64,000 nucleotides of DNA from Anoxybacillus sp050480245 (lineage in GTDB: Bacteria > Bacillota > Bacilli > Bacillales > Anoxybacillaceae). Positions 31,057 to 40,457 of this stretch are shown here, one piece after another. The stretch lies in the NCBI GenBank assembly GCA_050480245.1, contig JBCNEQ010000026.1. One strand, 5' to 3'. Each line of letters opens with the position of its first letter. Within the stretch, counting starts at the first letter, position 1. The translations under genes were made by a program, and so were the position numbers. The notes beneath the pieces are model-generated. The model made no database searches. It saw only the letters and a program-made list of their open reading frames with translations, and was not told the origin of the DNA.

Positions 31057-31419
31057 ATGATTGAACGTATTTCTTCTTCTCTTTCTTCCACATATATGCA
31101 TGAAAAAACAACGACAGAGCGTCCAGCAGAGCAGCAAAAACAAGAGCAAACGACCGTGCAGCAAGCGACAGTCAAGCAAGAGGAAGAACGTATTCCAAAA
31201 CAAAAACTTGAAGAAATCGTAAAAGGAATGAATGAATTTCTACAACCGAGCCACACCTCGTTGAAGTTTAATGTACACGAGGATTTGAAAGAGTATTATA
31301 TCCAGCTCATTGACGATCGCACGAAAGAAGTCGTGCGCGAAATTCCGCCGAAAAAATTGCTAGATATGTACGCGGCGATGATGAAGTTTGTCGGGTTAAT
31401 CGTTGACCAAAAAATTTAG
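31057..31419 (+). CDS. flaG: FlaG family protein (YvyC)
   Basis: 120 residues. Gln/Glu-rich, low-complexity N-terminus (about 15-50), then the conserved FlaG domain: LNEFLQPSHTSLKFNVHEDLKEYYIQLID... and VREIPPKKLLDMYAAMMKFVGLIVDQKI. Thought to influence filament length; not fully defined. ATG at 31057 follows AAAGGAGCG; an ATG at 31036 precedes that site. Confidence 0.9.
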   Translation: MIERISSSLSSTYMHEKTTTERPAEQQKQEQTTVQQATVKQEEERIPKQKLEEIVKGMNEFLQPSHTSLKFNVHEDLKEYYIQLIDDRTKEVVREIPPKKLLDMYAAMMKFVGLIVDQKI

Positions 31420-31432
31420 GAGGTGGTAAACG

Positions 31433-32926
31433 ATGAGCAATATGCGTATCGGCGGCTTGGCAAGCGGGATGGATATTGATAAAATCGTTGGCGATTTAAT
31501 GAAAGCAGAACGAATGCCGCTTGATAAACTAAAGCAAAAGAAACAAATTTTAGAATGGCAGCGTGATGACTATCGCTCGATGAATACGTTGTTGCAAGAC
31601 TTAGATAGCTATGTTTTTAATAATTTGACATTGCAAAGCAGTATGTTAAAGAAGAAAGTGGTAAGTTCGGATGAGAGCGTCGTCGCGGCAACAGCAAATT
31701 CGAGTGCGGTGAACATTAGCACAAACTTAACTGTCACAGAAGTCGCGACATCAGCAACATGGATTTCTGCAGCTGCTTCTAGTTATACACCAAGCGGTAC
31801 AGATACGACGCTGAAAATTAACGTAACAAATGGTGACGGCACAGGCCCAACAACAAATCCGGTAACGATTACAATCGCAGCCAACTCGTCGTTAGATGCG
31901 GTTATCTCTCAATTAAACAGCAATAGCGACCTTGGCATTACGGTGTTCCGCGATACACAGACAGGGAAAATTTCAATTACAAAAAAAGATACAGGAGCCT
32001 CAGCAAGTCTAATGATGGGGGACGCAACGACTGCTTCGTTTTTCCAAAGCCTCGGATTTACAGGAGTTACAGGTGGTGCAGAATTGACAGGAAAAACAGC
32101 GGGAAAGAATGCGCAATTTACAATTAACGGTCTTTCGACATCACGCTCGACGAATACATTTACGATTAATAACGTTACTTATACGCTCAAGAAAACAGGA
32201 ACAGCTTCTGTTACGACGACAAACGATACAGATGCAACGTTCAATGTAATTAAAGGCTTCGTCGACAAATATAACGAAGTGATTGGCAAAATCAATGGTA
32301 AACTATCGGAGGAGCGGTATCGCGACTATACGCCGTTAACGGATGAGCAAAAAGAAGCGATGACAGAAAAACAAATTGAATTATGGGAAGAAAAAGCGAA
32401 AAGTGGACTTCTGCGTCGAGATTCGATTTTATCAAGCGGTTTAAGTCAAATGCGTTTAGATCTTTACAGCAAAGTGAGCAACTCGCCTGTCAATACGAAC
32501 TATGATACGCTTTCGGAAATTGGGATTACGACGTCTAGCAACTATTTAGAAAATGGAAAGCTCATTATTGATGAAACGAAATTGCGTGCAGCAATTGAAA
32601 ACGATCCGAATGCTGTTTACCAGCTGTTTAACGCTAGTGGCTCAAACTTTGACACAAAAGGGATTGCGCAACGTTTACGTGATACGATCAAAAATACAAT
32701 AGGAAAAATTGAGAAAAAAGCTGGTAAAACCGTTTGGACGAACAGCCAGTTTGAAATCGGAAAAAGCTTAAACGATTTAGATAAACGAATTGATGCCTTT
32801 GAAGATCGGTTAAAGAAAGTTGAAGACCGATACTGGAAGCAGTTTTCCGCGATGGAAAAAGCGGTGCAGCGGGCAAACTCGCAAAGCATGTATCTCATGA
32901 ACGCGTTTGGCGGAGGTATGCAATAA
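31433..32926 (+). CDS. fliD: FliD filament cap protein (HAP2)
   Basis: 497 residues. Conserved N-terminal RIGGLASGMDIDKIVGDLMKAERMPLDKLKQKK and C-terminal helix (KSLNDLDKRIDAFEDRLKKVEDRYWKQFSAMEKAVQRANSQ in outline) bracket beta-rich Thr/Ser-rich domains. FliD caps the growing filament and is secreted with FliS/FliT-family chaperone help. AGGAGGTGG before ATG. Confidence 0.95.
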   Translation: MSNMRIGGLASGMDIDKIVGDLMKAERMPLDKLKQKKQILEWQRDDYRSMNTLLQDLDSYVFNNLTLQSSMLKKKVVSSDESVVAATANSSAVNISTNLTVTEVATSATWISAAASSYTPSGTDTTLKINVTNGDGTGPTTNPVTITIAANSSLDAVISQLNSNSDLGITVFRDTQTGKISITKKDTGASASLMMGDATTASFFQSLGFTGVTGGAELTGKTAGKNAQFTINGLSTSRSTNTFTINNVTYTLKKTGTASVTTTNDTDATFNVIKGFVDKYNEVIGKINGKLSEERYRDYTPLTDEQKEAMTEKQIELWEEKAKSGLLRRDSILSSGLSQMRLDLYSKVSNSPVNTNYDTLSEIGITTSSNYLENGKLIIDETKLRAAIENDPNAVYQLFNASGSNFDTKGIAQRLRDTIKNTIGKIEKKAGKTVWTNSQFEIGKSLNDLDKRIDAFEDRLKKVEDRYWKQFSAMEKAVQRANSQSMYLMNAFGGGMQ

Positions 32927-32949
32927 TTTCTAAAGGAGTGTTTTAACGA

Positions 32950-33351
32950 ATGGCAACCAACAATCCATATCAATCATATCAAACAAACGCGGTGCAAACA
33001 GCGTCGCCGGGAGAGTTAACGCTTATGCTTTACAATGGATGTTTAAAGTTTATTGCACAAGCGAAAAAGGCCATTGAAGAGAAAAATATTGAAGCGCGCA
33101 ACACAAACTTATTAAAAGCGCAAAAAATTATTCAAGAGCTGATGGTGACGCTCAATATGGAATATGAAGTGGCGAAGTCGATGATGACGATGTATGACTA
33201 TATTTATCGTCGTCTTGTTGAAGCAAATATTAAAAGCGATATTTCTATTTTAGAGGAAGTTGAAGGGTATGTGAAAGAATTTCGCGATACGTGGAAGCAG
33301 GTCATTCAAATGAATCGTCAGCGTCAATATGCGCAAGGCGGTCACGTGTAA
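32950..33351 (+). CDS. fliS: FliS flagellin export chaperone
   Basis: 133 residues: NPYQSYQTNAVQTASPGELTLMLYNGCLKFI is the FliS signature. All helical. Binds the flagellin C-terminal D0 helix, i.e. the segment whose last 14 residues are duplicated by the hag intron. Stop and next start overlap (TAATG). Confidence 0.95.
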   Translation: MATNNPYQSYQTNAVQTASPGELTLMLYNGCLKFIAQAKKAIEEKNIEARNTNLLKAQKIIQELMVTLNMEYEVAKSMMTMYDYIYRRLVEANIKSDISILEEVEGYVKEFRDTWKQVIQMNRQRQYAQGGHV

Positions 33352-33701
33352 TGAGCGTTGTTTCAGAGCTTTTGCATATCACAAAAGCAATGGTTGAATT
33401 ATTGCGTGAACCTGTTGAAAAAGAAAAACGTGACATTGTGATTGAGCAAATTGAGGAAATGCTTGAGAAGCGCGAACTGCTTCTTAAGCTCCTTCCGTCT
33501 GTATTAACGGAAGCAGAAAAACAAATGGGAAAAGAGCTGCTGATGTTTGATCGGGAGGCAAACCGTCTTCTTCAACAATTGAAACAACAAATTCAACAAG
33601 ACTTAAAACAAATGAAACAAACGAAAGAGGCAGCTCATCGCTATCATGATCTGTATGAACCGTTATCCATTGACGGTATGTTTTATGATAAACGAAGGTA
33701 G
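33351..33701 (+). CDS. fliT: FliT-like flagellar chaperone
   Basis: 116 residues, all helical, heptad-like with many Glu/Lys/Gln. Position directly after fliS and the overlap of one base identify it as fliT; sequence conservation in the family is low. Ends with a conserved-looking SIDGMFYDKRR. FliT chaperones FliD. Confidence 0.8.
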   Translation: MSVVSELLHITKAMVELLREPVEKEKRDIVIEQIEEMLEKRELLLKLLPSVLTEAEKQMGKELLMFDREANRLLQQLKQQIQQDLKQMKQTKEAAHRYHDLYEPLSIDGMFYDKRR

Positions 33702-33709
33702 GTAGACAT

Positions 33710-34099
33710 ATGGTACATTTAACTCCAGAACAATTAACAGTCGTTCGTCAATATGCGGCGTTATTAGACACAATTGAAGAAGGCTTTCAATATGTCATTG
33801 AAAGTTTTGCGAATTACGAACGTACGCAAGGGGATGTCGTGCTCGCTGATATTTTTACAGCGTTCGGTCAAATTGATACGACAAATGAGCGCTCGCTTGC
33901 GCATTTTTTTGCCGATGATATCGCGCTATTGAACGAGCTTCAACGTTTTTCTTCTGTCGTAGAAGAGGCATGGAAATTAGACGGAAAGCTACATGATCCA
34001 AATACGAAGCAACAAATTGTCGAAAAACATGTAGCGCCAGCGTTTGAAGCGTGGAAAGTAAGTGTGATGCAACATCTTCGTCCGTATGTGGAGCAATAA
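33710..34099 (+). CDS. Unrecognised helical protein at the end of the fliD operon
   Basis: 129 residues, predicted helical, acidic. No family recognised. Gap to fliT is 8 bases with AGGTAGGT as ribosome site, so it is in the same transcript; the operon terminator follows. B. subtilis has no gene here. A flagellar or chemotaxis-linked role is guilt by association only. Confidence 0.65.
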   Translation: MVHLTPEQLTVVRQYAALLDTIEEGFQYVIESFANYERTQGDVVLADIFTAFGQIDTTNERSLAHFFADDIALLNELQRFSSVVEEAWKLDGKLHDPNTKQQIVEKHVAPAFEAWKVSVMQHLRPYVEQ

Positions 34100-34128
34100 T
34101 AAAAAGGTGCGAGCGGATCGCACCTTCT
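34098..34128. terminator. Terminator shared by the flagellar operon and the convergent HD-GYP gene
   Basis: AAGGTGCGA / TCGCACCTT with a short loop. Followed by TTTTTATTATT on the minus strand and by TCTGTTGTTT on the plus strand. Confidence 0.75.
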
Positions 34129-34133
34129 GTTGT

Positions 34134-35216
34134 TTAAAACGCTTCGACAATCGTGACGTTTACTTCTTTTCGTAAGTCGATTTCAAACGGTGATTTCAGC
34201 ACTTCCCCGTTTGGATTTTGTAAAATACGAACGACAGGACGAAGCGGATATTCAGGGAAAATGTTTGAGACGACACCGCGATATCCTGTGTTTAATACGA
34301 TGTTTGTGCCGAGCGGGTAAATGGCGACATATTTTAAAAACGTTTTAATGAGTTCGTAGTCAAACAACGTATTGCCGGCTGCGCATAAATATTCAGCTGC
34401 TTCGTGCGGCGAATGTTGTTGGCGATGGTCGCGCGGAGAAGTGAGTGCATCGAACACGTCTGCGATGGCGATAATGCGCGCGAATTCATGAATGTATTTG
34501 CCAGCTGCTTGATGTGGATAGCCGCTCCCATCAAAACGCTCGTGATGTTGAAGTGCACAGTAAGCGGATGACGGTGAAACGTTGTCTTGTTTTTTTAGTA
34601 ATTCAAATCCAAGTTCAGTATGATGGGAAACGATCCGACGTTCTTCAGGACTAAGCGGCCCTTTTTTTCTCCAAAGGGCGCTTGGAATTTGCGTCATACC
34701 AATGTCAAATAAAAACGCGCCAACGCCTAAATCAAGCAATTGTTGCGATGAATATCCTTTCGCTAATCCGATAACACCTGCGATTGTTGCCACGTTAACC
34801 GAGTGATGAAAGAAATATCCTTTTGAAATGACAAGGTCAGATAAGTTAATGAGCAAGTTTTCTCGACTTAATAAATAGTCTAAAATCTCTTTAAATATTT
34901 TTTGATATTCCTGTCCGAGGTCAATCGAAGACACGCGCTGGGCAGCCTTTTGTCCTTCGATTAGTTCCGTCATCGTTTCGTACACTTTTTTTACCGCTTG
35001 TTGCCGCACAACCGGACTAATCATTGGCTTTTCTTCAATATCAAATGTAAAAATATCGTGAATATAAATATAATGAATGCCATCTTCGAGCAGTCTGCGA
35101 ATGTATGAGTCGGTCAGTTTAACCCCCTTAGCGAGCAAAACTGCACCGTTTGGTCCGTAAATATCAACGGCGAGCACATCGCCGCTTTTTGCTTCAAATA
35201 TGTACACTTTACGCAT
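34134..35216 (-). CDS. HD-GYP domain protein with a degenerate HD motif
   Basis: 360 residues. N-terminal ~110 residues are uncharacterised. The HD-GYP domain (about 130-290) keeps HHSVNVATIAG, SHHTELGFELL, HHERFDGSGYP and IAIADVFDALTS, the parts that define the family of cyclic-di-GMP phosphodiesterases. At the HD position, where 'LLHDIGK' is expected, the sequence is FLFDIGM: His is replaced by Phe170 next to Asp171, and Lys by Met. Loss of a metal ligand predicts weak or no hydrolysis; it may bind rather than degrade the nucleotide. ATG follows GGTGTTATCGC. Located against the flagellar operon. Confidence 0.85.
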   Translation of the reverse strand: MRKVYIFEAKSGDVLAVDIYGPNGAVLLAKGVKLTDSYIRRLLEDGIHYIYIHDIFTFDIEEKPMISPVVRQQAVKKVYETMTELIEGQKAAQRVSSIDLGQEYQKIFKEILDYLLSRENLLINLSDLVISKGYFFHHSVNVATIAGVIGLAKGYSSQQLLDLGVGAFLFDIGMTQIPSALWRKKGPLSPEERRIVSHHTELGFELLKKQDNVSPSSAYCALQHHERFDGSGYPHQAAGKYIHEFARIIAIADVFDALTSPRDHRQQHSPHEAAEYLCAAGNTLFDYELIKTFLKYVAIYPLGTNIVLNTGYRGVVSNIFPEYPLRPVVRILQNPNGEVLKSPFEIDLRKEVNVTIVEAF

Positions 35217-35387
35217 GCGATAACACCTCGATAAAAAATAGGAACGCTTTTCATCATCTGTAAATTATAGCATAATTATTCATTATTTTGTCCATCATTT
35301 TTTCAAAAAAATGTGACGATTGAGAAGGAGTTTTGTAGGGAATTGTAGAAGTAAGTAAACAACCTTTCATAAAAGGAGGAACAGCGT

Positions 35388-35936
35388 ATGAAATACAACA
35401 TTCGCGGAGAAAACATTGAGGTTACACAAGCCATTCGAGAGTATGTCGAGAAAAAAATCGGAAAATTAGAACGCTATTTTGAATCGACGGAAGGAGTAAC
35501 GGTTCACGTTAACTTAAAAGTATATAATGATAAACAGGCAAAAATTGAAGTAACAATCCCAATGCCACAAATTGTGTTGCGTGCGGAAGAGCGCCATGAC
35601 GATATGTATGCGGCAATCGATTTGGTTGTTGATAAACTTGAACGCCAAATTCGTAAACATAAAACGAAAGTGAATCGGAAAATGCGTGAAAAAGAAGCAA
35701 ACGGCATTACGCTTGCGCCAAGTGCTCCTGTGGCGACAGAAGAACACGAGGAAGAAGAATTTGAAATTGTACGTATGAAAAGCTTTAGCTTAAAACCGAT
35801 GGATAGCGAAGAAGCAATTTTACAAATGAATATGCTTGGCCATAACTTTTACGTCTTTATTAACGCAGAAACAAACCGAACAAACGTCGTTTACAAACGA
35901 AAAGACGGCAAATACGGCTTAATTGAAGCGAACTAA
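35388..35936 (+). CDS. hpf: Long-form ribosome hibernation promoting factor (HPF, YvyD)
   Basis: 182 residues. N-terminal S30AE/HPF domain (about 1-105: IRGENIEVTQAIREYVEKKIGKLERYF) and C-terminal dimerisation domain (about 125-180: VRMKSFSLKPMDSEEAILQMNMLGHNFYVF). The long form pairs two 70S ribosomes into inactive 100S dimers in stationary phase. AAAGGAGGAAC precedes ATG. Located before secA, as in B. subtilis. Confidence 0.95.
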   Translation: MKYNIRGENIEVTQAIREYVEKKIGKLERYFESTEGVTVHVNLKVYNDKQAKIEVTIPMPQIVLRAEERHDDMYAAIDLVVDKLERQIRKHKTKVNRKMREKEANGITLAPSAPVATEEHEEEEFEIVRMKSFSLKPMDSEEAILQMNMLGHNFYVFINAETNRTNVVYKRKDGKYGLIEAN

Positions 35937-35939
35937 TCT

Positions 35940-35978
35940 TACCACCCTCTGTCGAATCGAGACAGGGGGTGGTATAAT
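35940..35978 (+). promoter_or_regulatory. hpf hairpin fused to a -10 element
   Basis: ACCACCCTCTGTC / GACAGGGGGTGGT forms a 13-bp stem (one G-T). Its right arm runs straight into TGGTATAAT (TATAAT 35973-35978), an extended -10 for the next gene. No T-run, so readthrough is possible. Confidence 0.5.
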
Positions 35979-35998
35979 GTGAAAGGAGGTGAAAAAGG

Positions 35999-36514
35999 GT
36001 GGAAGCGATTTTACGCGAAATTTTAGGAAAGTTGACGAATATCGAAAGTAACTTCTTGTCTTTTCAACAAGAAGTGCGTGAGCGATTTGCGCAGATTGAT
36101 GAGCGATTTGCGCAGATTGATGAGCGATTTGCGCAGATTGATGAGCGATTTGCGCAGATTGATGAGCGGTTTGCACAGATTGATGAAAGATTCGCTCAAA
36201 TCGATCAGCGTTTTGAAAACATGGAGGCTCGATTAGTGGCGCTTGAACAAAAAATGGAAGAAACAAATGAGCGGATTAGTCGCCTCGAGGAAGAAATGTG
36301 TGATGTCAAGAAGCGCCTTGCACGCGTTGAAACACAATTAGACGAAGTCAAAGAAACGGTGCATCGTCTCGAAGTTCAACTGGCGAATGACGTGCACACA
36401 TTACTGCAAAACATTTATAAAAAGATCGACGAAAAAGGATTTGAAATTTATGCATTAAATAAACGTTTGCTTAGAGTGGAAGCCTCCATTGAACAACTAC
36501 AGTCGCAAGTGTAA
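35999..36514 (+). CDS. Coiled-coil protein with RFAQIDE heptad repeats
   Basis: 171 residues, entirely predicted coiled coil. Six copies of the heptad RFAQIDE (about residues 28-69) lie between a non-repeated N-terminus and a long Glu/Lys-rich coiled coil. No signal peptide or membrane segment. GTG start after AAAGGAGGTG. Family unknown; similar heptad-repeat proteins occur in many genomes with unclear roles. Not present between hpf and secA in B. subtilis. Confidence 0.75.
   Translation: MEAILREILGKLTNIESNFLSFQQEVRERFAQIDERFAQIDERFAQIDERFAQIDERFAQIDERFAQIDQRFENMEARLVALEQKMEETNERISRLEEEMCDVKKRLARVETQLDEVKETVHRLEVQLANDVHTLLQNIYKKIDEKGFEIYALNKRLLRVEASIEQLQSQV
36080..36205 (+). repeat. Tandem 21-base repeat (six units) in the coiled-coil gene
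   Basis: Four units (36080-36163) are identical at the DNA level (GAGCGATTTGCGCAGATTGAT). Unit 5 has two changes and unit 6 several. The 21-base period keeps the reading frame and the heptad phase, so copy number can change without damaging the protein. Confidence 0.9.
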
Positions 36515-36515
36515 T

Positions 36516-36541
36516 CCAGCGAAAAAGCTGGTTTTTTCTTT
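36516..36541 (+). terminator. Terminator before secA
   Basis: CCAGC / GCTGG stem with loop GAAAAA followed by TTTTTTCTTTTTT. Confidence 0.8.
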
Positions 36542-36634
36542 TTTCCCCATCGCCCTTTTCCGTATGAGTTGTCACCTTTTCCTGTAAATGATATCATGTA
36601 GATTAGTGATTCTATAATTAAGGAGCGTTTTCAT

Positions 36635-39139
36635 ATGCTTGGAATGTTGAAAAAAGTGTTCGATCCAAATAAACGGCAAATTGCGCGATTAGAAAAAATC
36701 GCAAATGAAATTGATGCGCTCGGTCCAAAAATGGCGCAGCTTTCTGATGACGAGTTGCGTCAAAAAACAGAAGAGTTTAAGGCGCGTCTTGAAAAAGGCG
36801 AAACGCTTGATGATTTACTTGTTGAGGCGTTTGCGGTCGTTCGTGAAGCTGCAAAACGCGTGCTCGGCATGTATCCATATAAAGTGCAATTGATGGGGGG
36901 CATCGCCCTTCATGAAGGCAATATTGCTGAAATGAAAACAGGGGAAGGAAAAACGTTAACAGCGACGATGCCGGTATATTTAAACGCATTAACCGGAAAA
37001 GGTGTTCATGTCGTAACGGTGAACGAATATTTAGCGAGCCGTGACGCGACAGAAATGGGTAAGTTATACCAATTTTTAGGATTATCTGTCGGATTGAACT
37101 TAACGAATATGTCGCGTGAAGAAAAGCAAGCGGCTTACAATGCAGATATTACATACGGAACGAATAACGAATTTGGGTTCGACTATTTGCGCGATAACAT
37201 GGTGCTATATAAAGAACATATGGTGCAACGCCCACTCCATTATGCGATCATTGACGAAGTCGACTCGATTTTAATTGACGAAGCGCGTACGCCGCTCATT
37301 ATTTCAGGCACAGCGCAAAAGCCTACGAAATTGTACATTCAAGCGAACGCATTTGTGCGCACACTAAAGCGCGATGTCGATTATACGTATGATGAAAAAA
37401 CGAAGAGCGTTCAGCTGACAGAAGAAGGAATAAACAAAGCGGAGCGCGCGTTTGGCATTGATAACTTATTTGATTTAAAACATGTGACGTTAAACCACCA
37501 TATTAACCAAGCGTTGCGCGCACATGTTGTGATGCAGCGCGACGTTGATTACGTTGTGGAAGACGGAAAAATCGTCATCGTTGACCCGTTTACAGGCCGT
37601 CTCATGCGCGGACGTCGATATAGCGATGGACTCCATCAGGCGATTGAGGCAAAAGAAGGGCTTGAAATTCAAAATGAATCAATGACGCTTGCGACAATTA
37701 CGTTCCAAAACTATTTCCGCATGTATGAAAAGCTTGCGGGAATGACGGGAACGGCGAAAACAGAAGAAGAAGAGTTTCGCAACATTTACAATATGCAAGT
37801 CGTTGTCATTCCGACAAATAAACCAGTCATTCGCGATGACCGTCCAGATTTAATTTATCGTACGATGGAAGGAAAGTTTCGCGCTGTTGTCGAAGACATT
37901 GCGGAACGTCATGCGAAAGGACAACCTGTCCTTGTCGGTACGGTGTCCATTGAAACGTCTGAATTATTGTCGAGCATGTTAACGAAGCGCGGCATTCGCC
38001 ATAACGTATTAAACGCGAAAAACCATGCGAAAGAAGCAGAAATTATCGCTCAAGCTGGTCAAAAAGGGGCAGTAACGATTGCGACAAACATGGCAGGACG
38101 CGGAACGGATATTAAACTCGGTGAAGGTGTGCGCGAGCTTGGCGGTTTGGCTGTCATCGGTACAGAACGTCATGAAAGCCGCCGCATCGACAACCAATTG
38201 CGTGGTCGTTCTGGTCGTCAAGGAGACCCTGGGGTATCGCAATTTTACTTGTCGCTTGAAGATGAGCTCATGCGTCGCTTCGGTTCAGAAAATATGATGG
38301 CAATGATGGATCGTTTAGGCATGGACGATTCACAGCCAATTCAAAGTAAAATCGTATCAAAAGCGGTCGAATCTGCGCAAAAACGCGTCGAAGGAAACAA
38401 CTTTGATGCACGTAAACAACTGTTGCAGTACGACGATGTATTGCGTGAACAACGTGAAATCATTTATCGTCAACGTTTCCAAGTACTTGATTCGGAAAAC
38501 TTGCGCGACATCGTTGAAAAAATGATTCAATCCGTGATTGAGCGCGTTGTGCGTATGCATACGCCGGATGAAGATATGCCGGAAGAATGGAATGTGCAAG
38601 CGATCGTTGATTATGTGCAGGCGAATCTTCTTCCTGAAGGAGACGTGACGATCAACGATTTGCGCGGCAAAGATCCAGAAGAAATGATTGAATTCATTTG
38701 GAACAAAGTGCGTGCGCGTTACGATGAAAAAGAAAGCCGCATTCCAGCGGAACAAATGCGCGAGTTTGAACGCGTGATCGTTTTACGTGCTGTCGATATG
38801 AAATGGATGGAACATATCGATGCGATGGAACAGCTTCGCCAAGGCATTCATTTACGTGCGTACGGTCAAATTGATCCATTGCGTGAATATCAAATGGAAG
38901 GCTATGCGATGTTTGAAGCGATGATCGCTTCCATTGAAGAAGAAGTTGCCCGCTACATTATGAAAGCGGAAATTGAAAGCAACCTTGAGCGACAAGAAGT
39001 AGCTAAAGGAGAAGCGGTTCATCCGAAAGAAGGCGAAGAAGTGAAACGTAAGCCGGTGAAAAAAGCGGTGGAAGTCGGTCGAAACGATCCATGCCCGTGC
39101 GGAAGCGGAAAAAAATATAAACATTGTTGCGGACGATAA
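36635..39139 (+). CDS. secA: SecA preprotein translocase ATPase
   Basis: 834 residues. Motor of the Sec export pathway at the membrane. Walker A EMKTGEGKTLTA (about residue 104), Walker B IIDEVDSILIDEARTPL, NBD2 with GRGTDIKLGEGV and the GRSGRQGDPG motif, and the C-terminal zinc-binding DPCPCGSGKKYKHCC. Follows AAGGAGC. Length and order are standard. Confidence 0.97.
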   Translation: MLGMLKKVFDPNKRQIARLEKIANEIDALGPKMAQLSDDELRQKTEEFKARLEKGETLDDLLVEAFAVVREAAKRVLGMYPYKVQLMGGIALHEGNIAEMKTGEGKTLTATMPVYLNALTGKGVHVVTVNEYLASRDATEMGKLYQFLGLSVGLNLTNMSREEKQAAYNADITYGTNNEFGFDYLRDNMVLYKEHMVQRPLHYAIIDEVDSILIDEARTPLIISGTAQKPTKLYIQANAFVRTLKRDVDYTYDEKTKSVQLTEEGINKAERAFGIDNLFDLKHVTLNHHINQALRAHVVMQRDVDYVVEDGKIVIVDPFTGRLMRGRRYSDGLHQAIEAKEGLEIQNESMTLATITFQNYFRMYEKLAGMTGTAKTEEEEFRNIYNMQVVVIPTNKPVIRDDRPDLIYRTMEGKFRAVVEDIAERHAKGQPVLVGTVSIETSELLSSMLTKRGIRHNVLNAKNHAKEAEIIAQAGQKGAVTIATNMAGRGTDIKLGEGVRELGGLAVIGTERHESRRIDNQLRGRSGRQGDPGVSQFYLSLEDELMRRFGSENMMAMMDRLGMDDSQPIQSKIVSKAVESAQKRVEGNNFDARKQLLQYDDVLREQREIIYRQRFQVLDSENLRDIVEKMIQSVIERVVRMHTPDEDMPEEWNVQAIVDYVQANLLPEGDVTINDLRGKDPEEMIEFIWNKVRARYDEKESRIPAEQMREFERVIVLRAVDMKWMEHIDAMEQLRQGIHLRAYGQIDPLREYQMEGYAMFEAMIASIEEEVARYIMKAEIESNLERQEVAKGEAVHPKEGEEVKRKPVKKAVEVGRNDPCPCGSGKKYKHCCGR

Positions 39140-39216
39140 GTGGGGGATGTTCCCTCGCTTTCGTTATGTTGCTTTCGTTATCTCGTTTGCATACAATAAT
39201 GGTTGAGGTGAAGGAC

Positions 39217-40327
39217 ATGATCGATTTAGTAGAAATTAAGCAAGAGCTTGAAAAAATGGCTAAGCGATTAGCGGATATTAGGGGGTCTCTTTGACCTCGA
39301 AACGAAAGAAGCCCGCATTGAACAACTAGAAGCGCAAATGGCTGCCTCTGACTTTTGGGACGATCAAAAAGCGGCTCAGGCGGTCATTAGTGAGGCGAAT
39401 GCGCTCAAAGATTTAGTCGGCGAGTTTCGTTCACTTGAAGAGCGATTTGAAAATTTAGAAGTGACATACGAGCTTGTCAAAGAAGAACCAGATGAAGAAC
39501 TGCAAAAAGAGCTTGTAGCTGAGGCGAAAAAACTATCGAAAGACTTTAGCGAATTTGAACTGCAGTTACTATTAAATGAACCGTACGACAAAAATAATGC
39601 CATTTTAGAACTTCATCCTGGTGCAGGTGGAACGGAGTCACAAGACTGGGCATCGATGTTGTTGCGTATGTACACGCGCTGGGCGGAGAAAAAAGGATAC
39701 AAAGTGGAAACGCTCGATTATTTGCCTGGTGAGGAAGCGGGAATTAAAAGCGTCACGTTGCTAATTAAAGGGCATAATGCATACGGATATTTAAAAGCGG
39801 AAAAAGGCGTGCATCGCCTCGTGCGCATTTCTCCGTTTGACGCTTCCGGTCGCCGTCATACATCGTTCGTTTCGTGCGAAGTTGTACCTGAATTTGATGA
39901 CAACATTGAAGTCGACATTCGTCCGGATGAAATTAAAGTCGATACGTATCGCTCAAGCGGTGCCGGCGGTCAGCACGTCAATACGACGGATTCAGCTGTA
40001 CGCATTACACATATCCCGACAGGTATTGTCGTCACGTGCCAATCGGAGCGTTCGCAAATTAAAAACCGTGAAAAAGCGATGAATATGTTGAAGGCGAAGT
40101 TGTACCAAAAGAAACTAGAAGAACAACAAGCGGAGCTCGCTGAAATTCGCGGTGAACAAAAAGAAATTGGTTGGGGAAGCCAAATTCGTTCTTACGTGTT
40201 TCATCCATACTCGCTTGTGAAAGACCATCGGACAAATACCGAAGTCGGAAACGTTCAAGCAGTCATGGACGGAGAAATCGATGTCTTTATTGACGCATAT
40301 TTACGCTCAAAATTAAAACAAGGGTGA
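39217..40327 (+). CDS. prfB: Peptide chain release factor 2 with programmed +1 frameshift
   Basis: Recognises UGA and UAA stops. The first 25 codons (MIDLVEIKQELEKMAKRLADIRGSL) end at TGA 39292-39294. The site AGGGGGTCTCTTTGAC holds the internal Shine-Dalgarno AGGGGG and the slippery CTT-TGA; a +1 shift at 39292 gives ...SL-DLETKEARIEQ and a total of 369 residues. When RF2 is scarce, reading shifts and more RF2 is made. The RF2-specific tripeptide SPF (RISPFD) and the catalytic GGQ (SGAGGQHVNTTDS) are present. Joined coordinates: 39217-39291, 39293-40327. Confidence 0.97.
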
Positions 40328-40356
40328 CCTAGATTTTTTAGGTCACCTCTTTCTTC
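40322..40356 (+). terminator. prfB terminator
   Basis: GGTGACCT / AGGTCACC stem, loop AGATTTTTT, then TCTTTCTTCTTCC. Confidence 0.75.
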
Positions 40357-40457
40357 TTCCTACATGAACTTCACTACATTAAATCATCATTGCGTTAACT
40401 CGATGGTATTTACTTCCTATATCGGGCATGCTATACTCACAAAGGAAGGTGAGAAGC

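Noticed and set aside
36080..36205. CRISPR-like array
   Set aside because: The 21-base units are contiguous without spacers and encode heptads in frame; no cas genes are nearby.
35999..36266. Minus-strand frame rich in repeated 'QIAHQSA'
   Set aside because: It is only the antisense reading of the 21-base coding repeat.
39217..39338. Apparent frameshift or broken 5' end of prfB
   Set aside because: The stop at 39292 is the regulatory TGA of the programmed +1 frameshift, with the AGGGGG and CTTTGA signals intact.
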